In this document: piece by piece, positions 35,124 through 44,092 of the stretch
Position numbering within the stretch: position 1 is the stretch's first letter
How the letters are laid out: each line of letters starts with the position of its first letter
DNA from: Clostridia bacterium
GTDB taxonomy: Bacteria; Bacillota; Clostridia; Oscillospirales; Acutalibacteraceae
NCBI GenBank assembly: GCA_017434895.1
Contig: JAFSGB010000019.1
Span: 17,711 to 81,710 of the forward strand
Length of the DNA: 64,000 nucleotides
Reading direction: 5' to 3'
Notes under the pieces: model-generated
The model's database searches: none
Told to the model about the DNA's origin: nothing
Seen by the model: only the letters and a program-made list of their open reading frames with translations
Position numbers and translations under genes: made by a program

Positions 35124-36029
35124 ATGGATTACAGTGTTTTTGAAGGACTTTGCCGTGATTTGGGGCTAAGCTACAAATTAAACGAGCCAATGAAAAATCA
35201 CACCGGCTTTAAAACGGGTGGTGAGGCTGACATTTTCGTGACTGTCAGCGACACCGACGCTCTTTCTTGCCTGCTCGAAACCGCAAAAGCACTGAATATT
35301 CCTACCTTTATTTTGGGGAAAGGCTCAAATTTACTGGTTTCAGATAAGGGAATTGAGGGCGCAGTTTTAAGCCTTGCAGGGCTTGACAAAATAAGTATTG
35401 AGGGGGATAAAATCACCGCCGGAGCCGGCGCGTCCCTTACTGCCCTTTGCGTTTTTGCAGCAAACGAAGGACTAACAGGTCTTGAATTTGCCTACGGCAT
35501 CCCAGGCACTGTGGGCGGAGGACTTTTTATGAATGCCGGAGCCTACGGAGGAGAAATTGCAGATGTTGTAACAAGTGCCAAGTTCTTGACCCCAGAGGGT
35601 GAAATTGGTGAAATTGAAAAGGTCCAAATGAATTTAGGCTACAGAACCAGTTGCTTTAAAACCGTTGGCAATGTTATAACCGAGGTCACCTTTGCCCTTA
35701 AAAGAGGCAACAAGGTGGAAATTTGGGATAAAATGAACGACCTTATGGAAAGGCGAAAAACCAAGCAACCGCTTGAATACCCAAGCGCCGGCAGTACCTT
35801 TAAGCGTCCCGAGGGGCATTTTGCAGGAGCGCTCATTGAGGAAAACGGCCTAAAAGGTGTTAGCGTAGGCGGAGCCGAAGTTAGCGTCAAACACGCCGGC
35901 TTTGTAATCAACAAAAACAACGCTACTACCGACGACATTTTAACTCTTATGAAAAAAATTAAGGACACTGTAAAGAAAAACAACGGCATTACTTTGGAAC
36001 CGGAAGTAATATTCGTAGGAAGGAAATAA
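35124..36029 (+). CDS. murB: UDP-N-acetylenolpyruvoylglucosamine reductase
   Basis: FAD/NADPH enzyme making UDP-MurNAc, second step of peptidoglycan precursor synthesis. 301 residues from the ATG at 35124 (AGGGTGAA site); a longer reading would overlap glcK. FAD-binding block: NHTGFKTGGEADIFV and LGKGSNLLVSDKGIEGAV; later YGIPGTVGGGLFMNAGAYGG; the catalytic Ser in PSAGSTFKRPEGHFAG (type II MurB). Ends 2 bases before rapZ. Confidence 0.97.
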   Translation: MDYSVFEGLCRDLGLSYKLNEPMKNHTGFKTGGEADIFVTVSDTDALSCLLETAKALNIPTFILGKGSNLLVSDKGIEGAVLSLAGLDKISIEGDKITAGAGASLTALCVFAANEGLTGLEFAYGIPGTVGGGLFMNAGAYGGEIADVVTSAKFLTPEGEIGEIEKVQMNLGYRTSCFKTVGNVITEVTFALKRGNKVEIWDKMNDLMERRKTKQPLEYPSAGSTFKRPEGHFAGALIEENGLKGVSVGGAEVSVKHAGFVINKNNATTDDILTLMKKIKDTVKKNNGITLEPEVIFVGRK

Positions 36030-36031
36030 AA

Positions 36032-36892
36032 ATGGAACTGCTAATTGTTACCGGACTTTCGGGCGCGGGAAAATCACAATGTGCAAACGCCCTTGAGGAT
36101 ATGGGCTTTTACTGTGTTGACAATGTCCCCCCTACAATTATTCCCTCATTTGTAAATTTAGGGGTAACTGCCAAAAATCAGCTTTCAAAAATGGCACTTG
36201 TGACCGATACCCGTGGCGGTGATATGTTCCATAGCATTAACGATGTGCTAAATAGCCTTGACAACCAAGGCACCGATTATAAAATCCTTTTTCTTGATGC
36301 GCGAAACGAGGTGCTTGTTCGCCGTTACAAGGAAAACAGAAGAAAGCACCCGCTTAATAAAGACGGTCAGATTTCTATTAATGAGGCGGTAGAAACCGAG
36401 CGTAAAACTCTGGAGCAAATCCGCAACCGCTCGGACTACATAATCGATACTAGCCTTATTTCCAACGCCCAGCTAAAGGAAAAGCTTTCTGCTTTGGTTT
36501 ACGGTGATACCCACAGTGCACTTAAAATACAGTGCAAATCCTTTGGCTTTAAATACGGAGCTGACGGCGAGGACGATTTGATTTTTGACGTTCGTTGTCT
36601 GCCCAACCCCTTTTACGATGAAGTCTTAAAAGAAAAAACAGGGATTGATGATGATGTAAGAAACTATGTTTTGTCCACTGAGGAAGCCCATAAATTCCTT
36701 GACAAGCTTACCGATTTTATAGACTATTCTGTACCCCTTTACGCCAAAGAGGGTAAAAGCCAGTTAAATCTTGCCTTTGGTTGCACAGGAGGCAAGCACC
36801 GCTCGGTAACCTTTGCGGAAATCATCGGCAAGGCTTTAAAGGATAAAAATTATGACTGCTCTATTGTTCATAGAGATATTTTAAAGAGGTAA
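36032..36892 (+). CDS. rapZ: RNase adapter/nucleotide-binding protein RapZ (YvcJ)
   Basis: 286 residues. Walker A GLSGAGKSQCA at residues 8-18, and C-terminal domain with FGCTGGKHRSV (about 249-259), typical of RapZ. In Gram-negatives it senses glucosamine-6-phosphate; in Bacillus YvcJ has ATPase/GTPase activity and affects competence. In many Firmicutes yvcK lies between this gene and whiA; here whiA follows after 4 bases, so yvcK is missing from the cluster. Confidence 0.95.
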   Translation: MELLIVTGLSGAGKSQCANALEDMGFYCVDNVPPTIIPSFVNLGVTAKNQLSKMALVTDTRGGDMFHSINDVLNSLDNQGTDYKILFLDARNEVLVRRYKENRRKHPLNKDGQISINEAVETERKTLEQIRNRSDYIIDTSLISNAQLKEKLSALVYGDTHSALKIQCKSFGFKYGADGEDDLIFDVRCLPNPFYDEVLKEKTGIDDDVRNYVLSTEEAHKFLDKLTDFIDYSVPLYAKEGKSQLNLAFGCTGGKHRSVTFAEIIGKALKDKNYDCSIVHRDILKR

Positions 36893-36896
36893 TAAA

Positions 36897-37790
36897 ATGT
36901 CTTTTTGTTCCGAGGTTAAAAGCGAGCTTTTAAATTTAAGACTGTCAGGCTGCTGCTTATCCGCCTATTCCTACGGATTTATGCTGTTTGGCAGATCTTT
37001 TTCTATAAAGAGAATTGCTCTCCAAACCGCCAGCGAGGATGTAGCCAAGGGTTACTGCAACGCTATTTTTACAAGTTATCGCATAAAGCCGCAAATTACC
37101 AAGGGCGGCAGTAAGCGGCCTACCTTTGTGGCAGAAGTTACGTCAGAAGCGGACAGGCTTAAAATATTAGCCGAAAACGATTTTGGCATGAACACCGAGC
37201 TTATTGACGACACAATTTTCGTAAGAGAATGTTGCTTTGGCGCTTTTGTTCGGGGTGCCTTTTTGGCTTGCGGAAACATTAACGACCCCGAAAAAGAATA
37301 TCGCCTCGAATTTAATGTAAAGCTGGAAACCATTGCTCTTGAACTACAAGCGCTGTTTTTAGGAGTTGGAATAAGCCTTAAAAGCACAAAGCTTGGCAAG
37401 GGTTTAAAGCTTTATACCAAGGACAGTGCAGTTATTGAGGATTTACTCACCCTAATGGGAGCTTCAAAGCACACCCTTACGATTATGGATACTAAAATTA
37501 TGAAAAGCGTTAAAAATAACATTAACCGCGCTCGAAATTGCGATAGCGCAAATATTTCTAAAACGGTGGAAGCGTCTATTAAGCAACGCACTGCCATTGA
37601 ATTTTTAGAAAGGGCGGACAGACTTGAAAGTCTGCCCATAGAGCTTTTAGAGGCAGCAAATTTACGAAAAGCTAATCCAGATGCCACCCTTAAGGAGCTT
37701 TGCCGTCTTTCCACTACTCCCCTTACAGTTTCGGGACTTAACCATCGCTTTGCCAAAATAATAGAAATTTACGAGGAAATAAAAAAATAG
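36897..37790 (+). CDS. whiA: WhiA, sporulation/cell-division regulator
   Basis: 297 residues. LAGLIDADG-like N-terminal part (about 1-210, with CCFGAFVRGAFLACGNINDP) and a C-terminal helix-turn-helix (about 225-297, NLRKANPDATLKELCRL). In Streptomyces WhiA activates sporulation division genes; in Bacillus it is linked to chromosome segregation and division. Starts 4 bases after rapZ with an AGAGG site. Confidence 0.95.
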   Translation: MSFCSEVKSELLNLRLSGCCLSAYSYGFMLFGRSFSIKRIALQTASEDVAKGYCNAIFTSYRIKPQITKGGSKRPTFVAEVTSEADRLKILAENDFGMNTELIDDTIFVRECCFGAFVRGAFLACGNINDPEKEYRLEFNVKLETIALELQALFLGVGISLKSTKLGKGLKLYTKDSAVIEDLLTLMGASKHTLTIMDTKIMKSVKNNINRARNCDSANISKTVEASIKQRTAIEFLERADRLESLPIELLEAANLRKANPDATLKELCRLSTTPLTVSGLNHRFAKIIEIYEEIKK

Positions 37791-37795
37791 ATTCT

Positions 37796-37848
37796 TCGTC
37801 GCAAGGCTCCTTATAATATCATTATAATGAGCGAAGCGGAGAATATAT
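37796..37848 (+). promoter_or_regulatory. Hairpin with palindromic site upstream of dnaE
   Basis: Nested inverted repeat: GCTC-C-TTATAAT-ATC-ATTATAA-T-GAGC (37806-37832), within a looser outer pair CTTCG/CGAAG. Contains two TATAAT boxes without clear -35 partners, and shares 14 exact bases with the hprK leader. Could be a regulatory site or mRNA stem for dnaE. Confidence 0.45.
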
Positions 37849-37866
37849 TAAAGGGAGGGAGCCGTT

Positions 37867-40800
37867 TTGGAGTTTACACATCTTCACGTTCATACTGAAT
37901 ATAGCTTACTTGACGGCTGTTGCCGAATTAAAAAGCTAATTGACAAAACCGCCGAGCTGGGACAAAACGCTATTGCTATTACCGACCACGGCGTTATGTA
38001 CGGCGTTATTGAATTTTATAAATATGCCAAGGAAAAGGGTGTTAAGCCCATAATCGGGTGCGAGGTTTATGTAGCTCCCCGCAGCCGTTTTGACAAGGTT
38101 AAAGGACCCGACAGTAGTTATTCACACCTTGTCCTTCTTTGCAAGGATAACGAGGGCTACCAAAATCTAATTAAATTAGTATCTCTAGGTTTTACCGAAG
38201 GCTTTTATTCAAAGCCCCGTGTGGACAGAGAAGTCTTAGAAAAATACAGCAAGGGTCTTGTCTGTCTTTCAGCCTGCCTTGCGGGTGAAATTCCAAAAAG
38301 CCTTTTAAGAAATGACTATGCCGCCGCCAAGGAAACCGCCCTTTGGTACAAGGGCGTTTTCGGAGAGGATTACTACCTTGAAATGCAAAATCACGGTATA
38401 GCCGAGCAAGAGGCTGTTAATTTAGGGCTTAGAAAATTAAGCAAAGAATTAGGTATTAAAACCGTTGCCACTAATGATGTGCATTACATTGAAAAGACCG
38501 ACAGTGAAATGCAAAGAGTACTCATTTGTATTCAGACGGGTAACACTGTGTCAGGTGAAAACCCACTGGAATTTAAGACAAATGAATTTTATCTTAAAAC
38601 TGCAGACGAAATGGCGGCAGCATTTCCAAATGACCTCAACGCCCTTGAAACTACCGAGGAAATTGCTCAAAAATGTAATGTAGAATTTGAGTTTGGCAAG
38701 ATTAAGCTTCCTAAATTTAATATCGGCGACCGCGACCATTTTGAGTACTTTAAAGAAAAGTGCGAGGAGGGGCTTTACCGAATTTACGGGGACAACCCTT
38801 CAAAAGAAGTTACCGACCGCCTTAATTACGAGCTTGAGATAATTAACAAAATGGGCTATGTTGACTATTATTTAATAGTGGCAGATTTTGTAAACTACGC
38901 CAAAGAAAACGGAATACCCGTAGGTCCTGGGCGTGGCTCAGGCGCGGCTTCTCTTGCCGCCTACTGCATAGGAATTACGGGCATTGACCCCATTAAATAC
39001 AATCTGTTTTTCGAGCGTTTTTTAAACCCTGAGCGTGTTTCAATGCCTGATTTTGACATTGACTTTTGTTACCGAAACCGCCAAAAGGTTATTGATTATG
39101 TTATAAACAAATACGGAAAAGACCGAGTTTCCCAAATTGTCACCTTTGGCACCCTTGCCGCCCGCGCGGCAGTGAGGGATACAGGCAGAGCAATGGATGT
39201 GCCTTACGCCCTTTGTGACAAAATTGCAAAATTAATTCCCTTTTCTGTGGGTATGACAATAGCCCGCGCAATGGAGGGCTCAGCAGAACTAAGAAACATT
39301 TACGAAAACAACGAGCAGGCTAAAATACTACTGGATATGGCTATGAAACTTGAGGGTATGCCAAGGCACGCCTCCACCCACGCGGCAGGTATTGTTATTT
39401 CTGACCGACCGGTGGCAGAATATGTCCCCCTTTCGGTTAATGATGATGCTGTTGTGACTCAGTACACCATGACCTCCCTTGAGGAATTGGGACTTCTTAA
39501 AATGGACTTTTTAGGGCTTCGCAACCTTACAATAATTGATGATACTGTAAAGTACATTCACAAAGCAGACCCTACCTTTGACATTGAAAAAATCCCCCTT
39601 AACGACAAGGCAACCTATGCGCTTATGTCAAAGGGCAATACCGACGGCGTTTTCCAGTTTGAGTCGGAGGGTATGAAAAGCGTACTCAGACAGTTTGGCC
39701 CTACAAATATCGAGGATTTAACCGCTATTTTGTCTCTTTACCGACCGGGACCTATGGATTCAATACCAAAATATATTCACAACCGCCACAATCCGCAGGA
39801 TATCAAATATTCCACACCCCTTTTAAAGCCAATTTTGGATGTCACCTACGGTTGTATTGTTTACCAAGAGCAGGTAATGCAGGTATTTCGCGCTTTGGCA
39901 GGCTATTCCTTTGGCAGAGCCGACATTGTTCGCCGTGCAATGGCAAAGAAAAAGCACGCCGTTATGGAAAGGGAACGTGAATTTTTCCTTTACGGTGAAA
40001 AGGATGAAAACGGTAATGTTATTTGCGAGGGCGCAATAAACAGAGGTGTGCCCGAAGCAGAAGCAAAGGAAATTTTCGAAGATATGTCCAGCTTTAGCTC
40101 CTATGCCTTTAACAAAGCACATGCTTGCGCTTACTCCTTTTTAGCTTACAGAACTGCATATCTTAAATGTCACTATCCCGCCGAATATATGTCGGCTTTA
40201 ATGACGGCTATGCTTGACAGTACCGCTAAAATTTCCCTATACACTGCTCAATGTAAAAAAATGGGGATTAAGGTGTTACCACCATCTGTCAATGAAAGCT
40301 TTGGAGGCTTTACCCCTAAAGAAGGCACTGTCCGTTTTGGTCTTATGGCAATAAAATTTTTAGGTGCCGGAATTATTGACCGACTAATTTGCGAGCGTGA
40401 GGCAAACGGTAAATACACGAGTATGTACGACTTTTGCCTTAGAAACTACTCCCGTGAGCTTAACCGCAAGGCGCTTGAGGGAATGGTTAACAGCGGCGCC
40501 TTCGATGGTCTTGAACCAAACCGCCGACAGATGCTTTACAATATTGATGCTTTGCTTACTACTGTTGAGACCCAAAAGCGGTTTTCCTCCCAAGGTCAGC
40601 TCAATTTATTTGAGGAAATTGGCGAAAATACCGCCTTTGTTCCCCATCCCATGCCCGAAATGGATGAGGATATGAAGCTTAGCCTTGAAAAAGAGGCGAC
40701 GGGGCTTTACCTTTCAGGTCACCCCTTAGATAAATATTCCGGTGTGCTTTCCCGAATGGGGCTTACAAAAACCACCGATATTTTGTCGGGAAGCAAGGGA

Positions 40801-41307
40801 GACAGCAGTCGCGTTACCCTTGCGGGAATTGTATCCCCATTAAAGGTGCGTCAGCTTAAAAATAATAATATTCTTGCCACTGCTCAGCTTGAGGATATGT
40901 ATTCCGCAGTGAATATTACGGTTTTTTCCAAGGCTTACGAGCAGTACCGCGAGCTTTTAGTTAGCGGTCTGCCTTTAATTTTAAGCGGAAAGGTAAGCGA
41001 GCGTGAGGACCGCGACCCCGAGGTTATCTGCGAAAAGGTGGAGTTTATCCCTGAAAACGCAGCCTCGCAAAGGAAAAGTATTAAAAAGGGACTTTATCTC
41101 AAAATCTCCTCTGCTTCCTCCCCCGAATTTGAAGTAGTAAAGAAAATTTTAGGTAGGTTTAGCGGTGACATTCCCGTAACTATTGTTTGCAGTCAGGATA
41201 ACCGCCGTCTTGCGGCGCCTCGCAGTCTTTTTGTAAATGAAAATTCCATAATGCTAACCGAATTAGAGGAGCTTTTGGGACAGGAAAATGTGAAATTTGT
41301 AAAATAG
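37867..41307 (+). CDS. dnaE: DNA polymerase III alpha subunit, DnaE1 type
   Basis: Replicative polymerase catalytic subunit. 1,146 residues, TTG start after AAGGGAGGG. N-terminal PHP domain (FTHLHVHTEYSLLDG, residues 3-17), polymerase core with GPGRGSGAASLAAYC and the Asp pair PDFDIDF (about 395-401), fingers, tandem helix-hairpin-helix and a C-terminal OB fold (about 975-1060). PHP histidines and acidic residues are present, consistent with proofreading. This is DnaE, not the Gram-positive PolC; polC is not in the window. Confidence 0.98.
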   Translation: MEFTHLHVHTEYSLLDGCCRIKKLIDKTAELGQNAIAITDHGVMYGVIEFYKYAKEKGVKPIIGCEVYVAPRSRFDKVKGPDSSYSHLVLLCKDNEGYQNLIKLVSLGFTEGFYSKPRVDREVLEKYSKGLVCLSACLAGEIPKSLLRNDYAAAKETALWYKGVFGEDYYLEMQNHGIAEQEAVNLGLRKLSKELGIKTVATNDVHYIEKTDSEMQRVLICIQTGNTVSGENPLEFKTNEFYLKTADEMAAAFPNDLNALETTEEIAQKCNVEFEFGKIKLPKFNIGDRDHFEYFKEKCEEGLYRIYGDNPSKEVTDRLNYELEIINKMGYVDYYLIVADFVNYAKENGIPVGPGRGSGAASLAAYCIGITGIDPIKYNLFFERFLNPERVSMPDFDIDFCYRNRQKVIDYVINKYGKDRVSQIVTFGTLAARAAVRDTGRAMDVPYALCDKIAKLIPFSVGMTIARAMEGSAELRNIYENNEQAKILLDMAMKLEGMPRHASTHAAGIVISDRPVAEYVPLSVNDDAVVTQYTMTSLEELGLLKMDFLGLRNLTIIDDTVKYIHKADPTFDIEKIPLNDKATYALMSKGNTDGVFQFESEGMKSVLRQFGPTNIEDLTAILSLYRPGPMDSIPKYIHNRHNPQDIKYSTPLLKPILDVTYGCIVYQEQVMQVFRALAGYSFGRADIVRRAMAKKKHAVMEREREFFLYGEKDENGNVICEGAINRGVPEAEAKEIFEDMSSFSSYAFNKAHACAYSFLAYRTAYLKCHYPAEYMSALMTAMLDSTAKISLYTAQCKKMGIKVLPPSVNESFGGFTPKEGTVRFGLMAIKFLGAGIIDRLICEREANGKYTSMYDFCLRNYSRELNRKALEGMVNSGAFDGLEPNRRQMLYNIDALLTTVETQKRFSSQGQLNLFEEIGENTAFVPHPMPEMDEDMKLSLEKEATGLYLSGHPLDKYSGVLSRMGLTKTTDILSGSKGDSSRVTLAGIVSPLKVRQLKNNNILATAQLEDMYSAVNITVFSKAYEQYRELLVSGLPLILSGKVSEREDRDPEVICEKVEFIPENAASQRKSIKKGLYLKISSASSPEFEVVKKILGRFSGDIPVTIVCSQDNRRLAAPRSLFVNENSIMLTELEELLGQENVKFVK

Positions 41308-41319
41308 AAAAATTTCGGG

Positions 41320-41348
41320 TTGAAATTTCAGCAAATTTGTTATATACT
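41320..41348 (+). promoter_or_regulatory. Promoter of pfkA
   Basis: TTGAAA, 17 bases, TATACT in the 84-base gap after dnaE. Confidence 0.7.
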
Positions 41349-41391
41349 AAAATTTGATTTATTTTAGATACTATCTTTGGAGTGATTATAA

Positions 41392-42351
41392 ATGAAAACT
41401 ATTGGTGTACTTACAAGTGGCGGCGACGCCCCAGGTATGAACGCTGCAGTTAGGGCAGTTGTTAGAACTGCAATTGCCAATGGTATGACTGTTAAGGGCA
41501 TTATGCGTGGCTACAACGGACTTATAGACGGCGATATTGTCGACCTTACCGCCCGTTCTGTTTCAGATACCATTAACCGTGGCGGTACAATGCTTTACAC
41601 TGCCAGAAGTCCCCGTTTTAAAGAAGAAGAGGGCATTATGGAGGGTGTTGAAGCTTGCAAGCGCGAGGGTATTGAGGGCGTTGTTGTAATCGGCGGTGAC
41701 GGTTCCTTTAGAGGCGCCCGCGACCTTTCTTTGCACGGAATCCCCTGTGTCGGTGTTCCCGGTACCATTGATAATGACATTGCCTGCACTGATTACACAA
41801 TCGGTTTTGATACCGCAATGAACACCGCTATGGATATGGTTGACAAAATCCGCGATACCGCCCAGTCTCACGATCGTTGCAGTGTGGTTGAGGTTATGGG
41901 TCGCCATGCCGGTCATTTGGCGCTCCAATGCGGAATTGCCGTTGGCGCCACCGCAATTTTAGTGCCCGAGGTTGAGTTTTCACTTGACGAAATCATTGAA
42001 AAAATCCGCATTACCCAAAAAACCGGCAAGCAACACTTTATTATTGTTGTAGCTGAGGGCGTTGGCGGTGTTGAGGAAATGGCAAAACTGATTGAGGGCG
42101 CTACCGGAATTGAAACCCGTGCAACCACTCTCGGTCATGTTCAGCGTGGCGGTAACCCCACTGTTAGAGATAGAGTAAGGGCTACCCAGCTAGGCTACGC
42201 CGCAGTTAAGCTTTTACAGAACGGCAAGGGCAACCGCGTTGTTGCAATTAAGAATAATACTGTTGTTGATTACGATATTTATGAGGCACTTAATATGGAA
42301 AAGAGCCTTGATATGAGTATGTATGAAATTGCAAATGTGACATCAATTTAA
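41392..42351 (+). CDS. pfkA: ATP-dependent 6-phosphofructokinase
   Basis: Phosphorylates fructose-6-phosphate; the committed step of glycolysis. 319 residues, the bacterial ATP-PFK length. GVLTSGGDAPGMNAAVRAVV at residues 5-24, GGDGSFRGA (the Gly that marks ATP rather than PPi use), the catalytic TIDND with Asp (about 125-129) and MGRHAGHLAL. dnaE-pfkA adjacency is common in Firmicutes. Has its own promoter. Confidence 0.97.
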   Translation: MKTIGVLTSGGDAPGMNAAVRAVVRTAIANGMTVKGIMRGYNGLIDGDIVDLTARSVSDTINRGGTMLYTARSPRFKEEEGIMEGVEACKREGIEGVVVIGGDGSFRGARDLSLHGIPCVGVPGTIDNDIACTDYTIGFDTAMNTAMDMVDKIRDTAQSHDRCSVVEVMGRHAGHLALQCGIAVGATAILVPEVEFSLDEIIEKIRITQKTGKQHFIIVVAEGVGGVEEMAKLIEGATGIETRATTLGHVQRGGNPTVRDRVRATQLGYAAVKLLQNGKGNRVVAIKNNTVVDYDIYEALNMEKSLDMSMYEIANVTSI

Positions 42352-42372
42352 TCTATAAAGTTTAAAATAAAC

Positions 42373-42401
42373 TTGACAAATCGGTATTAAAATGATATAC
42401 T
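42373..42401 (+). promoter_or_regulatory. Promoter of the leucine T-box operon
   Basis: TTGACA, 17 bases, TATACT. Confidence 0.85.
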
Positions 42402-42407
42402 CAATAT

Positions 42408-42671
42408 TAATTAAATGCGTTGAAGGAATTATTTTTTGCATTAAAGCTTTAAGAGAGTCGGCGTTTGGTGAAAGCCGATACTAAAATGCATTATAAGTCT
42501 CATTCCTGAGCAGAACGGCTGAATTTAGTAAGCTGTTACGGATTGTCCCGTTATCATGGCAAAAAGCTTGATAGAGCTTTAATGAGTGACCGTTTTATAC
42601 GGTAATCAGGGTGGTACCGCGAAAGAATTTTCGTCCCTGAGATTGCAAGAGCAGTCTCAGGGACTTTTTGT
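42408..42671 (+). promoter_or_regulatory. T-box leader with leucine specifier (CTC)
   Basis: Core AGGGTGGTACCGCG at about 42608-42621, followed by a terminator stem (GTCCCTGAGA/TCTCAGGGAC, 42633-42664) and T5. Stem I starts near AGAGAGTCGG with the GGTGAAAGCC loop block. Aligning the bases before the CTGAGC block with the Phe T-box in this window puts the specifier at CTC, a Leu codon. The leader would turn on the four downstream genes when tRNA-Leu is uncharged. The 352 bases between pfkA and the first gene hold only this promoter and leader. Confidence 0.9.
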
Positions 42672-42703
42672 TTAACCGAGACTGAAAGAAAGGTTGTATT
42701 TTT

Positions 42704-44086
42704 ATGAGAATCAGTATTTCAGACAGAACACTTTGCAGTGAAAATCAAAGCTTTTCGTTTAAGGAAAAGCTTGAAATTGCCCGTCAGTTGGAGCGTCTTT
42801 GCGTAGATGCGGTAGAGCTTCCGGCAATAGAGAACGTGAAGACCGACACACTGCTTGTAAAAACCATTGCCTCATTTGTTAAGAGAAGTGTTATAAGCGT
42901 GGGTGTTGGCTACACCTTGGAAAGCCTTAAAAACGCAGCCAATTCAGTTATTACTGCCGAGCATCCCCGTCTAAGAGTAGAGGTACCCGTTTCCACCGTC
43001 GGAATGGAGTACACCTGCCATAAAAAGTCACCTAAAATGCTTGAAACTGTGTCAGAATTAGTAGAGGAAGCCAAGAAAAACTGCAGTGATGTTGAATTCT
43101 GTGCAATAGATGCCACCCGTGCCGAGGTGGATTTCTTAAGGGAAATTATCCTTACTGCTTGTAAAAAGGGTGCAAATGTCATTACGGTTTGCGACAATGC
43201 TGCCGAAATGATGCCGGAGGATTTCGGTAAATTCATAAGTAACATTAAGGCTTATATACCCGAAGGTGTGGCTTTAGGTGTTTTGGCCGACAACAAAAAC
43301 GGTCTTGCTGCAGGTGACAGTGTTTCTGCTATCCAAAACGGTTCCGCTGTGATTAAAACCACCACTGCCGGCGGTGAAATTGACCTTGAAACCATGGGTA
43401 ACATTATTAAGAACTGCGGTGGCAAAAACGGTTTTGAAAGTAACCTTAAGTACACAGAAATGAACCGCATTATAAAGCAAATCGGCAGAATTATTACCAG
43501 TGCCAACAACGAAAAGAGTGCTGTTACGGTAAGGGAAGCTGACTATAGCGGTATAAGGCTTGACAAAAACGATACCAAGGAAGCAGTGCTTACCACCGTT
43601 ATGCAGTTGGGATATGATTTGACCGACGAGGACTCTGCTAAGGTTTACGAGGAGTTTTTGCGTGTTGCCGAAAACCGTGAGGTTGGTGCTAAAGAGTTGG
43701 ACGCCGTTGTAGCAAGTGTTGCCTTGCAGGTGCCGCCTACCTACAAGCTTGTAAGCTATGTTATAAATAGCGGTAATGTGATTTCCACTACTGCACAGAT
43801 TACTATGGAAAAGGACGGCAAGCAGCTACAGGGCATTTGCCTTGGTGACGGCCCGATTGATGCCGCATTTTTAGCCGTTGAACAGATTGTTGGCGCCCAC
43901 TATGAACTGGACGATTTTCAAATTCAGTCCGTAACCGAGGGCAAGCAGGCCTTAGGCTCTGCCGTTGTTAAGCTAAGAAGTGGCGGAAAACTTTATTCAG
44001 GTAACGGTATTTCTACCGATATTTTAAGTGCCAGTGTCAGAGCGTACATCAACGCTGTTAACAAGATTGTTTACGAGGAGGCTTAA
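42704..44086 (+). CDS. LeuA-like protein, degenerate synthase barrel plus leucine-sensing domain
   Basis: 460 residues. The DRE-TIM barrel (about 1-270) resembles 2-isopropylmalate synthase, but the metal and catalytic positions are changed. The usual DTTLRDGEQ reads DRTLCSENQ (residues 7-15; Arg is Cys11, metal Asp is Ser12), and the HxH metal pair reads LAD (194-196). The C-terminal LeuA dimer/allosteric domain (about 325-460) is well kept, including VPPTYKLVSYVINSGN and GDGPIDAAFLAVEQIVG. It therefore cannot be a normal isopropylmalate synthase; it may be a leucine sensor, or a barrel with another chemistry. First gene of the Leu-T-box operon; the next start is 7 bases on. Confidence 0.8.
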   Translation: MRISISDRTLCSENQSFSFKEKLEIARQLERLCVDAVELPAIENVKTDTLLVKTIASFVKRSVISVGVGYTLESLKNAANSVITAEHPRLRVEVPVSTVGMEYTCHKKSPKMLETVSELVEEAKKNCSDVEFCAIDATRAEVDFLREIILTACKKGANVITVCDNAAEMMPEDFGKFISNIKAYIPEGVALGVLADNKNGLAAGDSVSAIQNGSAVIKTTTAGGEIDLETMGNIIKNCGGKNGFESNLKYTEMNRIIKQIGRIITSANNEKSAVTVREADYSGIRLDKNDTKEAVLTTVMQLGYDLTDEDSAKVYEEFLRVAENREVGAKELDAVVASVALQVPPTYKLVSYVINSGNVISTTAQITMEKDGKQLQGICLGDGPIDAAFLAVEQIVGAHYELDDFQIQSVTEGKQALGSAVVKLRSGGKLYSGNGISTDILSASVRAYINAVNKIVYEEA

Positions 44087-44092
44087 ACCTTT

